Assembly (NCBI GenBank): GCA_045602925.1
Contig: JAZSCN010000003.1
Location: forward strand, 62,001-126,000
DNA from: UBA7477 sp045602925
GTDB lineage: Bacteria; Bacillota; Clostridia; Oscillospirales; Ruminococcaceae
Direction of reading: 5' to 3'
Length of the DNA stretch: 64,000 nt
Shown piece by piece: positions 1-7,478 of this stretch (within the stretch, counting starts at the first letter, position 1; every line of letters starts with the position of its first letter). A model generated the notes under the pieces. That model did no database searches. It saw only the letters and a list, made by a program, of their open reading frames with translations, and was not told the origin of the DNA. The translations under genes and the position numbers were made by a program.

Positions 1-1
1 T

Positions 2-250
2 ATCGCCAAATATTTCCCAAATGGTATAACTGCTAAAACTGTATCTATTGAACCAACCGAAGCCAATTTGGAAGAATCTTTAGATACATTAGATGAAGCT
101 CTTAACGGTACAGGTGAGGGTGAAGATACAACTGGTGGAATTGGACAAGATATTGAAAATATGATTAGTTTATTACGAAAATTGCATACTAGCGATTCCA
201 GTGTAATTGATAAGTATTTCCCTGAACGTGGCTTAGAAAATGAAGAATAA
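2..250 (+). CDS. C-terminal part of an unknown protein (truncated by window edge)
   Basis: An open frame enters from the left edge without a start and ends at a TAA. At least 82 residues are visible. The C-terminus is acidic with a Gly/Thr/Glu linker and a short helical segment (ENMISLLRKLH). A TTG at 68 is probably internal, because the frame is open upstream. It is 8 bases from the next gene and on the same strand, next to late genes, so a virion role is likely. Not recognised. Confidence 0.6.
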   Translation: MAKYFPNGITAKTVSIEPTEANLEESLDTLDEALNGTGEGEDTTGGIGQDIENMISLLRKLHTSDSSVIDKYFPERGLENEE

Positions 251-258
251 TAAAACTT

Positions 259-1032
259 ATGGCTCTTAAATTTAGGTCTAATGATTTAGTATCTCCTGTA
301 GATATTGATGGTAATGAGTTTATTTTTATTTTTGATTATGCTAATGATGTATCAGGTTTAGAACCTGATGCATTATTAGAAGCTACTGATTTTAATTTTA
401 TCTTTGAAATTAAAAAAGGTAATATTTCTAAATCTATTAAAATATCTAATACATGCCCTACAGAAAGAAGTAAAGGTCTTAGATTTAATGAAAGTGTAGA
501 ATATACATTAAAGAAAAAAGCCGACTCTTTATTTGATACATTTTTCAATGATGAATTATACTATTTTGATGGAGAGCCTTACAAACTTATTACACCTGAA
601 GATAAAATTGTTAATAAGTTCAAGATTGTAAATGGAAAAACTTATGTAAATGTTCCAAAATATAGTCTAGTTTTCTATAATGACGCGTTTTATGTTAAAC
701 GTTTAAATGATAAAAATGATAATGGCAATTTTATACGTCCTATAGAAATACGTAATAGTTCATCTGATGGTGAAGGAAATACCCAATATTTCGTAGATAA
801 AGATAATGTTTTTGATTCTAACATTAATCATACCTATAAAATAGTCATAAGTGATATGGGTAAAATTGTTACTTTATGGCATAAAAACTCTGAGGATGCA
901 TTTGAAAAAATAAAAACATTTTCCTTTGCTGAAGCAATGGAAAATGCTGATATATATCTTACTATAAATGATGATTTAAAAGATAAATTACGCAACTTGC
1001 GATTTAACTTTCTCAAAGCGGACGTCAAATAA
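259..1032 (+). CDS. Unknown protein, likely virion-associated
   Basis: A 257-residue protein rich in Asn, Asp, Lys and aromatic residues, with alternating hydrophobic patterns suggesting beta structure. No signal peptide, membrane segment or known motif was found. The ATG at 259 has no Shine-Dalgarno, as elsewhere in the window. It follows the truncated gene by 8 bases and probably shares its transcript. It converges on the minus-strand late operon at about 1 kb and overlaps the broken ORF there by 45 bases. Function not recognised; a structural role is inferred from context only. Confidence 0.8.
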   Translation: MALKFRSNDLVSPVDIDGNEFIFIFDYANDVSGLEPDALLEATDFNFIFEIKKGNISKSIKISNTCPTERSKGLRFNESVEYTLKKKADSLFDTFFNDELYYFDGEPYKLITPEDKIVNKFKIVNGKTYVNVPKYSLVFYNDAFYVKRLNDKNDNGNFIRPIEIRNSSSDGEGNTQYFVDKDNVFDSNINHTYKIVISDMGKIVTLWHKNSEDAFEKIKTFSFAEAMENADIYLTINDDLKDKLRNLRFNFLKADVK

Positions 1033-1204
1033 CATTGCTTCAAAACGCTCTTTAATATATTTGATAAGAGCTTTATCTATACGTTTTATATATTTCTTTG
1101 AATCTATTACAGCTTGGGTAATACCAAGCTCTTCAAATTTATCGTATATGATATCTACCCCGCTCCACTAAACACATCCATCGTGCTAGTTCTTCATCTG
1201 TCAT
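988..1204 (-). pseudogene. Frameshifted small ORF (broken gene or programmed shift)
   Basis: From the ATG at 1204 the minus strand reads MTDEELARWMCLVERG and soon stops. Skipping one G in the run CGGGG (about 1161-1165) continues as VDIIYDKFEELGITQAVIDSK and on to a TAA at 988, about 70 residues in all. The downstream frame has no start codon of its own. The upstream frame is also open before the ATG, back to a TTG at about 1234. The shift lies in a four-G run, so a sequencing indel, a real mutation or a +1 recoding site are all possible. It follows the late minus-strand pair and overlaps the convergent plus-strand gene. Confidence 0.5.
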
Positions 1205-1254
1205 GTTCTCAACTCCGCGGATTACTTCCAAAATTACGGAGGATAACTGCCTCT

Positions 1255-1884
1255 TTACTCTGTTCTTTTGTTTTCATTTAAACGCTTTTCGAGCAAGTCG
1301 CTAAATTGTTCATCTGAAATTGCTCGGCCAATCAAAATTGGATTGGCGTTTATTGCAACCCTGTACTTAGAACCACATTTTGGACAGGTAAATGTATTTT
1401 CTTTAGTAAAATCAATAGGACAGGGGATTAAATCCTTACTGCAAGAGCAAGAGAAAGTTAATATATTTTTCATTGCAAGATTTTCAGCATGTTCTGCTAA
1501 TGCATTATCTACTTTCTCCAATTGTTCAAACAATTCAGTCTTTACTTCTTCACAAGCGTTATTATAATCTTGTTCTAATTCTTTTGCAAGTAAATTATAT
1601 TTTTCTTTATATTTTTCTTCAAGCTCCTGCGTCTTCTTATTAAGAGAATTATTAAACTTTGTCTGATATTTCTTCTTAACAGAATTTATTTCTAAAGAAT
1701 GTTTATTTTCTAATTTACGTACTAAAGTTTCAATTTTTTCTGTAATTTCTTTATCGAAAGTTACAAGATCAGCTTCTGCTTTATTAGAAATATCAAGATA
1801 ATTCCAATACTTACCACGATAATAAACTAACCCAGTAAGTAAGGCAGCTACACAACAAATTAAAAATAAAATAGTAATAATCAT
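1255..1884 (-). CDS. Membrane-anchored coiled-coil protein with C-terminal zinc ribbon
   Basis: A 209-residue protein. Residues 1-20 form a hydrophobic N-terminal segment (MIITILFLICCVAALLTG) that would anchor it in the inner membrane. Residues about 30-135 are a charged Lys/Glu coiled coil. Residues about 145-175 hold CSC, then C, then CPKCG, consistent with a zinc ribbon, followed by a short tail. It starts 4 bases after the 139-residue gene and shares its late promoter. Not recognised as a family; an envelope or lysis-timing role would be speculation. Confidence 0.8.
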   Translation of the reverse strand: MIITILFLICCVAALLTGLVYYRGKYWNYLDISNKAEADLVTFDKEITEKIETLVRKLENKHSLEINSVKKKYQTKFNNSLNKKTQELEEKYKEKYNLLAKELEQDYNNACEEVKTELFEQLEKVDNALAEHAENLAMKNILTFSCSCSKDLIPCPIDFTKENTFTCPKCGSKYRVAINANPILIGRAISDEQFSDLLEKRLNENKRTE

Positions 1885-1888
1885 AATA

Positions 1889-2308
1889 TCATTTCTTCAT
1901 TCCAAATGTATCTTCTGGGTTCTCTTCCTCCTTGGTAGCTCCAAGTTTGTCGAGTTCATCAAGTACATCTGTAGATATTATATCATTAATTTTATCTAAT
2001 CTCTTTGCTAAATTTTTAATAATTGAAGATTGTTTCTTATTAATAAGAGGTTGAGAGAGCTGAGACTCTAAAAATTCTCTAATATAGGTAATTTGTTTAA
2101 AGAGGTCTACAAATAATGGTTCTAACTTATCGAGCTCCCCGAACATCTTTTGTCGCTCATAAAAGTTATTAACTTCCATTGCTTTATTGAGCAAATAGCG
2201 CTGATTCATTTGAGGAGTTGCATCTTGTACAAAACCTTTGTCTCTACGAATCTTGTAAGGGCTATTATTTCTTAAAGTACTAAATTCCTCATTAATACGT
2301 TTTCTCAT
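1889..2308 (-). CDS. Unknown helical protein, late operon
   Basis: A 139-residue, highly charged, mostly helical protein (for example ERQKMFGELDKLEPLFVDLF) with an acidic C-terminus. The ATG at 2308 is preceded by AATAAATA eight bases upstream, a late-type box. It is followed by the membrane/zinc-ribbon gene after 4 bases. No family recognised; probably a virion or assembly protein. Confidence 0.8.
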   Translation of the reverse strand: MRKRINEEFSTLRNNSPYKIRRDKGFVQDATPQMNQRYLLNKAMEVNNFYERQKMFGELDKLEPLFVDLFKQITYIREFLESQLSQPLINKKQSSIIKNLAKRLDKINDIISTDVLDELDKLGATKEEENPEDTFGMKK

Positions 2309-2316
2309 TGTATCTA

Positions 2317-2324
2317 TATTTATT
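2317..2324 (-). promoter_or_regulatory. Late-type promoter box AATAAATA
   Basis: On the minus strand AATAAATA lies 8 bases before the ATG at 2308. It matches the T4 late consensus TATAAATA in seven of eight positions. It is divergent from the box at 2346. Confidence 0.55.
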
Positions 2325-2345
2325 TTTAATTTAAATAAGTTAAAC

Positions 2346-2353
2346 CATAAATA
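2346..2353 (+). promoter_or_regulatory. Late-type promoter box CATAAATA
   Basis: CATAAATA lies 8 bases before the ATG at 2362. With the minus-strand box at 2317 it makes a compact divergent late promoter inside 53 bases. Confidence 0.55.
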
Positions 2354-2361
2354 ATAATATC

Positions 2362-2835
2362 ATGGCTAGAAACCTTTTTAAAGAATCATTTAAAAACATT
2401 TTGAACGAAGAGCTTCGTCCGATTAATGAAGCTGACCTTGCTGATGAGATGCAGGGAGAACTCGGTGCTCAAGAAATTGACTCAACTCAAGCTGAATTTG
2501 AATCACAACTTGCTGATGATGTAGATAGCATCGACCCTAACAATTATAACCGTGAAGAACAGCGTTTGCAGGCTCACCTTAAGAAGCGTGCTCAGGAAAA
2601 TAATGAGCTTCTTTCCCAGTGGGTTTCTACTATCGATGATTTCACATCTTTCGTAAACGACCCAAATCGCGATGACTCTATCAAGAACATTATTGAACGT
2701 GCAATGCCTGGCTCAGTTCTTGAAAAGATTAAGAAGTCTGAAGCTCGTCGTCTTACACGTGTTTCTACTGAAGCTGCAGCTCTTTCACAGGCTCTTAAGT
2801 CTTATATCGGCGGTATTCAAGCAGGAGAAGAATAA
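2362..2835 (+). CDS. Late protein with capsid-targeting-like N-terminus
   Basis: A 157-residue protein. Its first residues (MARNLFKESFKNILNEE) resemble the T4 capsid-targeting peptide: short, basic/aromatic, ending in an LxE site where a gp21-type protease could cut. The rest is acidic and helical, without Cys. It has a late promoter and its stop overlaps the next start. Codons are less A+T-biased than in the neighbours, suggesting high expression. A core or internal head protein is a plausible reading; the family is not recognised. Confidence 0.8.
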   Translation: MARNLFKESFKNILNEELRPINEADLADEMQGELGAQEIDSTQAEFESQLADDVDSIDPNNYNREEQRLQAHLKKRAQENNELLSQWVSTIDDFTSFVNDPNRDDSIKNIIERAMPGSVLEKIKKSEARRLTRVSTEAAALSQALKSYIGGIQAGEE

Positions 2836-3362
2836 TGATGGTATATAGTGAAGAAAACATCACTAAACTTCGAATTAAAGAGTTTATTGATTATCTTGAC
2901 CTTAAAGTCAGAAAATTTATAGATTCTTGTGACGAAGTAGGTGAGGGAGATGAGTGGGTATTCTCTGCTCAGGAAACAATTATTAATCTTGATGAATTTA
3001 AAGAAAATTTAGATAAAGATTCTTTCTCATCGTTCTTCAATTCATATAAAAATTTACTCCAAATTGCTTATAAAGAATTTCCAAATCCTTGGAAAAGAAT
3101 AGCTTGGACACGCTTACGTCATATGGATAAAATTACTGATAATTTTAATTCCATTTATAAGCGTCTACATGCAAAACCGGCTGAAACTAAAGAAAAAGGT
3201 TCCAACTTACCTGAAGATATGGGTGGAACTAAGGTTCGTAAAAGACCAGATAATGGTCAGGGCGATTCTCGAGACAATGACGAGTTCCGTTCTAGCGGTT
3301 ATCAAGAAGATGATAATAATGAATGGTTAAATCGATATGATGGCTACCAAGGTGGCTGGTAA
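2835..3362 (+). CDS. Unknown acidic protein with disordered C-terminus
   Basis: A 175-residue protein whose start overlaps the preceding stop, so translation is likely coupled. Residues 1-110 look helical and acidic, with Trp/aromatic residues (FPNPWKRIAWTRLRH). The last 60 are Gly/Asp/Asn-rich and probably disordered. It ends just before a strong hairpin terminator. Not recognised; a virion role is inferred from co-transcription with the gene before it. Confidence 0.8.
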   Translation: MMVYSEENITKLRIKEFIDYLDLKVRKFIDSCDEVGEGDEWVFSAQETIINLDEFKENLDKDSFSSFFNSYKNLLQIAYKEFPNPWKRIAWTRLRHMDKITDNFNSIYKRLHAKPAETKEKGSNLPEDMGGTKVRKRPDNGQGDSRDNDEFRSSGYQEDDNNEWLNRYDGYQGGW

Positions 3363-3370
3363 AAATTTAA

Positions 3371-3396
3371 AAACCGCTGATTTTTCAGCGGTTTTT
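3371..3396. terminator. Bidirectional hairpin terminator
   Basis: An 11-base perfect stem (AAAACCGCTGA with its complement) flanked by A and T runs, between the convergent late pair and the primase operon. The primase stop codon at 3385 lies inside it. Confidence 0.85.
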
Positions 3397-4467
3397 CATT
3401 AATAACTTGTACTTTAATAGACCAGCTTCACCTGATAGCGTATTATTAACTATACATTCCTTTGGAACTTCATTTTGTTTACCAGCCATGCACATTTCAT
3501 TAAAGTCTTTAAAACGCTTTCCAACTTTCTCTGGCCATACAAATACTGATTCGCCATTCTCTAATAAGATTCGTGTCTTTTCGTAGCTTGCATCATCCAA
3601 CCATTGAGAATCCAGGACCCAAATGAACCTATGGTTCATTCTAAAATAATCCAGTTGTTCTTCTTGAATGTCGGTTAAAGATTTTTCACGAGAAGGTGTA
3701 ATGCCACCGACCGCTACTCCATTTTTAACGAAACAAGAATCAATGGGCCCTTCAAATAAAAATATTTCTTCAATATCGTCAGAAACCTTATCAATATTAA
3801 AGATACTTTTTTGCGAGTTCTTCTTAGAAAGATATTTTACATCTTCCATATAATCGTCAATATTCGCTCCAAATGCACGTGACTGATAAAATATAATCTT
3901 ACCATTGCAGTCATAAAAAGGAATCACCAAACGATTTTTATGGGTCCTATCCTTAAGAGATATAAAAAATGTCTTTGGACGATTAACCGCAGTATCCAGA
4001 CGTCTTGATTTGATATAATTTAAAGCTTTATTAATGACTGAATTACCCTTGTAATAATCTAATTGAAGTTTATTTGATAGGTCAATGATATTTTCAGGAA
4101 GTATTTCATCTTCCTGGCATTTAATAATATTTTCAAAATCTATATCAAGCCTCTTTTTATCAAGGTTGATAATACTAAATTCGCCTTCTTCTATTTCACG
4201 TTGAATATCTTCACGAGAAATTAACCCTGCTTGCATAATCCATTTAAGAGGTCGAGATGACCAACCACAATTGTGACAATAGATCAAATCCTTTGCAGGA
4301 ATATACCAACAACGTTTCTTTTTTCCGAAAGATTTACCTTCTAAGCAAATAGGGCAAGAGCAATGATATGTGTCATTGCTCTTAATGTACTGAGTACCAT
4401 ACCCATATTCGTAAAACTTCTTAATAACGTAATCTTTAGGTATACTGAAAGATGTCGAAGTAGTCAT
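3385..4467 (-). CDS. DNA primase (T4 gp61-like)
   Basis: Makes RNA primers at the fork together with the helicase at 9.4 kb. The N-terminus has a zinc site, CSCPIC followed after about 18 residues by CHNCGW (about residues 35-60 from the chosen start), as in DnaG/gp61 primases. The Toprim part shows FLFEGPIDS and a later WVLDSQ. The frame is open back to 4524, but the ATG at 4467 (MTTSTSFSIPKDYV) gives the shorter 32-base overlap with the upstream nuclease gene, so I chose it; length 360 versus about 340 in T4. It is the last gene of the clamp-nuclease-primase operon. Confidence 0.85.
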   Translation of the reverse strand: MTTSTSFSIPKDYVIKKFYEYGYGTQYIKSNDTYHCSCPICLEGKSFGKKKRCWYIPAKDLIYCHNCGWSSRPLKWIMQAGLISREDIQREIEEGEFSIINLDKKRLDIDFENIIKCQEDEILPENIIDLSNKLQLDYYKGNSVINKALNYIKSRRLDTAVNRPKTFFISLKDRTHKNRLVIPFYDCNGKIIFYQSRAFGANIDDYMEDVKYLSKKNSQKSIFNIDKVSDDIEEIFLFEGPIDSCFVKNGVAVGGITPSREKSLTDIQEEQLDYFRMNHRFIWVLDSQWLDDASYEKTRILLENGESVFVWPEKVGKRFKDFNEMCMAGKQNEVPKECIVNNTLSGEAGLLKYKLLMKNR

Positions 4468-5377
4468 TTGTATATGTAGATGAAAGGCCATTAGATTTCT
4501 TCTGAAAGGCTGAATACCACTCATTGAGTTTTCTATATATATTCCAAAGTTCTAATCTTTTAATCAGTGCCTTAAATTCATCTTTATTAGCGTTGGTTTC
4601 CTTAGAGATACACTCTTCATACCACTCAATTTCTGAAGGATGATTCATAATTTCATCAAGTTTCATCAACTTGATATTACGTTCAAACAATTCTATTTCA
4701 TCTTCCTTCAAAATTTCAGCTTTACGCAATGATTCAATATCAAAATCACGACCAAGACATTCAATAACTGCATCAATACGTGTCTGGCGAATACCTTTAA
4801 CGCCCGAAATATTATCAGCAGTATCACCTCTCAATGATTTCTTGATAATAAATTCGTAACCGTCATTAACTGCAAATTTCTGTTTAAGAAATACCTCATT
4901 AATCTGCATCTTTCGCTTAGGATTATAAAATACATTACCGCTAAGCTCAGGTATAATCAACTGATACATATCAGTATCAGTAGTAATCAAAATACATTCA
5001 TTAGGGTACTTCTTAGCACACAACCAGAACATAATATCGTCTGCCTCAAAGTTACGAGGAGTCATTTGCTTTACGCCAAGTGACGAAAGAATTTGCCTAA
5101 TATAAGGCATAAATTCATACACTTCCGAGTGGTCCGGGCGAGTTCCCTTATAATCACCGAGAATTTCTTTACGTTCATTAGATTCATTTTCTTCTCGATA
5201 GTCCCAACATACAATGATTTCCGAAGGTTCAAATAATCTTACATAACTTTTAAGAATATTAAGGAATACATATACAGAATATTTTGATCCTTCTTTATAC
5301 TCAACCTCATTCTTTTTATAAGCCCAGTAAGCTCTATGTAATAGATTATTACCGTCTATAATAAGTTTTTTTCTCAT
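4436..5377 (-). CDS. 5'-3' exonuclease / RNase H (FEN-1 family, T4 Rnh-like)
   Basis: Removes RNA primers from lagging-strand fragments. It is 313 residues long (T4 RNase H is 305). Metal-binding signatures are visible in order: LIIDGNNLLHRAYW, CWDYREE, FEADDIMFWL, TTDTDMYQL and the helix-hairpin-helix region RGDTADNISGVKGI. The start overlaps the preceding stop by one base and its 3' end overlaps the primase, so the operon is translationally coupled. Confidence 0.9.
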   Translation of the reverse strand: MRKKLIIDGNNLLHRAYWAYKKNEVEYKEGSKYSVYVFLNILKSYVRLFEPSEIIVCWDYREENESNERKEILGDYKGTRPDHSEVYEFMPYIRQILSSLGVKQMTPRNFEADDIMFWLCAKKYPNECILITTDTDMYQLIIPELSGNVFYNPKRKMQINEVFLKQKFAVNDGYEFIIKKSLRGDTADNISGVKGIRQTRIDAVIECLGRDFDIESLRKAEILKEDEIELFERNIKLMKLDEIMNHPSEIEWYEECISKETNANKDEFKALIKRLELWNIYRKLNEWYSAFQKKSNGLSSTYTNDYFDIFQYT

Positions 5378-5682
5378 TAGAATAAATCTAAAATTTCAGG
5401 TTCTTTTTCGTTAATTTTAATTTCAGAATCAGCCTTAACTACTTCAAATACATCATCAGGCAATGATTCTACAAAATCAAACATTTTTAAATCACGATGA
5501 ACCGGGTGATATGTACTAGTTTCAAGCGCTTTTTCAACAGTCTTATAAGTTAACAAAAATAACTCGCCAGTATGTATATCAAAGAATAACATACGGCCTT
5601 TATATTCCTTAACAAACACAAACATGTGAAAACGCTTTATTTTGCCCAATTGAGCATACACATCACCTGGTTTAATATTCAT
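5377..5682 (-). CDS. Unknown 101-aa protein ending in a clamp-binding-like motif
   Basis: Small protein with a beta-rich first half (MFVFVKEYKGRMLFFDI) and an acidic tail ending exactly in EILDLF. T4 proteins that bind the gp45 clamp (gp43, gp33) end in similar hydrophobic peptides, and this gene is two genes downstream of the clamp. It could be a clamp partner, possibly the late co-activator, but there is no overall similarity I recognise. It overlaps the upstream gene by four bases and the nuclease start by one. Confidence 0.75.
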   Translation of the reverse strand: MNIKPGDVYAQLGKIKRFHMFVFVKEYKGRMLFFDIHTGELFLLTYKTVEKALETSTYHPVHRDLKMFDFVESLPDDVFEVVKADSEIKINEKEPEILDLF

Positions 5683-6002
5683 CGCTCTTTATAAAATGGA
5701 GAATTAATATCGTTTACAGTTACTTCCTTTTCGGCTAATTCATTAAGAATAACATTTAGAGAAGATGTTTTAATATAATAATTACGTGGCCACTTATTGC
5801 CGCCATCATTAAGTTCAAATACGACTTTAAACTCTTCAATATACTTGTAACAAGTAATTAAAATCGATTCTCTTCCAGGACTAACACAAATTGTCCATTT
5901 ACGAGTATCTTCAGGCGCATATTTGTCAAATATGCGCATTACAATATAACCATTATCTCTAAGTCGTTTAATAAAATAACCAGGAGTATCAATCTTATTC
6001 AT
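5679..6002 (-). CDS. Unknown 107-aa protein in the clamp operon
   Basis: Overlaps the clamp stop and the next start (ATGA-type junctions on both sides). Mixed alpha/beta composition: the start MNKIDTPGYFIKRLRDNGYIVMRIF could be a small winged or ferredoxin-like fold. No catalytic motif is visible. In T4 the corresponding interval holds clamp-loader and regA genes. RegA is about 122 residues, but I see no convincing RegA signature. Confidence 0.75.
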   Translation of the reverse strand: MNKIDTPGYFIKRLRDNGYIVMRIFDKYAPEDTRKWTICVSPGRESILITCYKYIEEFKVVFELNDGGNKWPRNYYIKTSSLNVILNELAEKEVTVNDINSPFYKER

Positions 6003-6769
6003 CGTACCTTAGAATTAAACAAATACTTGATAAGTACGCCGTTTGATTCCAGAGTAAAAAGAATTGCTTCCATAGACTTAATCTTATTACCAATCTCTAC
6101 TACTGCAAACTTAATAGAAGGTGTAGTAAGAATAAGGCTACTAAGAGAATCAACTGCAATAATTACCTTATCTTTAATTGTACCAGTTCCAGAATCGCTT
6201 ACAATAATAGATACATTGTCAATATTATCAATAGTCCTATCATTCAATTCTGCAATCAAATTAGGCCCATCTTGATAGAAATAAACCTTATTAGAGCCAT
6301 CTGCAAAGCTGGAAAGATGAAGAATTTCCTTAATCTGATTCTTTGTAAGGTCGGTTTCGAACTTAGGTGTAAAACTACTGAACCACTTACTAGTTACATG
6401 TTTATGAATCTTCTGTGCGGGAAGGTCATCAAGAATAAACTTAGCACCCTTTACCTTAGAATTCTTAAAATATACATAATTACCCTTGATTTCAAAGGTA
6501 AAAGTTTCTTCATCATTCATATCAAGAAGACGACTAAACTTTTGCAAATCAGGGACATTGATTACATACTCTTCATTTGCAGAAAGATTAATTTCATTCT
6601 CATTAAGAATATGAATCTTTGCACACGACATAATACTTGCTGAGTCTTCAGAAAAAGTAATACATTCAATATATTCCTTATGAACCTTCAGAGAAGCGCC
6701 ACCCCTAAACACATTAGAGATGGCTGAAATGAAGGTCTGAAACTCTTTAGCAGAAACCGTTATCTTCAT
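5999..6769 (-). CDS. Sliding clamp (T4 gp45-like)
   Basis: The DNA polymerase processivity factor, which also activates T4-type late transcription through gp33/gp55. It is 256 residues (T4 gp45 is 228). The protein shows the clamp pattern of repeated beta-alpha-beta units: MKITVSAKEFQTFISAISNV at the N-terminus, the linker around residues 115-125, and the second domain near FETDLTKNQIKEILHLSSFA. It overlaps both neighbours by four bases. The gp55-like sigma at 29.2 kb and the late boxes fit a clamp-coupled late programme. Confidence 0.85.
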   Translation of the reverse strand: MKITVSAKEFQTFISAISNVFRGGASLKVHKEYIECITFSEDSASIMSCAKIHILNENEINLSANEEYVINVPDLQKFSRLLDMNDEETFTFEIKGNYVYFKNSKVKGAKFILDDLPAQKIHKHVTSKWFSSFTPKFETDLTKNQIKEILHLSSFADGSNKVYFYQDGPNLIAELNDRTIDNIDNVSIIVSDSGTGTIKDKVIIAVDSLSSLILTTPSIKFAVVEIGNKIKSMEAILFTLESNGVLIKYLFNSKVR

Positions 6770-7425
6770 TTTGTCTTTTTAGTTTTCTTTCTTTTAGTTT
6801 GAGTCGGAACTGGAGCTGTTTCATCTTCAGTAACTGACATAGTAACGTCTGGATTGTATACTTCAAGATTTTCTGGAAGTTCTGAGTCTTGTTCAAAGTT
6901 TTCAACGCTTTGAAAATTATCCTCAGGAGCATCAAAATCAACGTTAGGATCAACTACCTTAATAAGCTTCTCTAAACGCTGAACCATTAATCCATTAAGA
7001 ATAGCAATATCTTCCAATTGTTCAGTTAAAGGAATTAAAGCTTCTCTAAACGCGCTAACTAAAAGAGCATGTTCATCACTAATAACAGGTTGCTGTACAA
7101 CAGGTTGTGTAGATTTACCTAACAACTTGTTAAGTCTATCTTCACGAGATGGGGTCTGATGTGTATACATTTGAGGCATAGGATGTGATACGGGTTGAGA
7201 CATATATTGAACAGGTTGCTGAAAATATTCTTCTGGAATGCGAGGTTGAGGATTTAGTCCCAAACGACTTTTCATCATATAATCAGCATTATCAAGAGAA
7301 TTACTTACAACCATTCTATTGCCAGTGCTATCACCATAACGATAATCACCTGCAAAAGAATTGTCAATATTTTTCAAATTTGCACCCGTCAAAGCTAACA
7401 AATTACGTATTTTATTCGGGTCCAT
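6766..7425 (-). CDS. Unknown Pro/Gln-rich protein leading the clamp operon
   Basis: 219 residues. Residues about 65-120 are Pro/Gln/Ser-rich and probably disordered. A helical segment at 120-170 (ALIPLTEQLEDIAILNGLMVQRLEKLI) could be a coiled coil. The acidic region is followed by a very basic tail (TKRKKTKKTK). Such a layout suits a DNA- or protein-tethering factor, but the family is unknown. Its ATG follows a perfect inverted repeat with no obvious promoter between, so transcription probably reads through from the gp32-like gene. Confidence 0.75.
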   Translation of the reverse strand: MDPNKIRNLLALTGANLKNIDNSFAGDYRYGDSTGNRMVVSNSLDNADYMMKSRLGLNPQPRIPEEYFQQPVQYMSQPVSHPMPQMYTHQTPSREDRLNKLLGKSTQPVVQQPVISDEHALLVSAFREALIPLTEQLEDIAILNGLMVQRLEKLIKVVDPNVDFDAPEDNFQSVENFEQDSELPENLEVYNPDVTMSVTEDETAPVPTQTKRKKTKKTK

Positions 7426-7436
7426 AACAATTTAGT

Positions 7437-7466
7437 GATTCGCACCTAAAAATTTAGGTGCGAATC
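7437..7466. terminator. Perfect 14-bp inverted repeat between gp32 and the clamp operon
   Basis: GATTCGCACCTAAA pairs with its exact complement around a two-base loop. It lies 12 bases after the gp32-like stop and 11 bases before the ATG at 7425 (minus strand). No clear U-tract follows on the minus strand, so it may be a partial terminator, an mRNA 3'-end stabiliser or a translation control element. Confidence 0.6.
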
Positions 7467-7478
7467 GTTTTAATATTT

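Noticed and set aside
4468..4524. Longer primase start at 4524
   Set aside because: It would lengthen the overlap with the nuclease gene to 89 bases and adds residues unlike the primase N-terminus; the ATG at 4467 is preferred.
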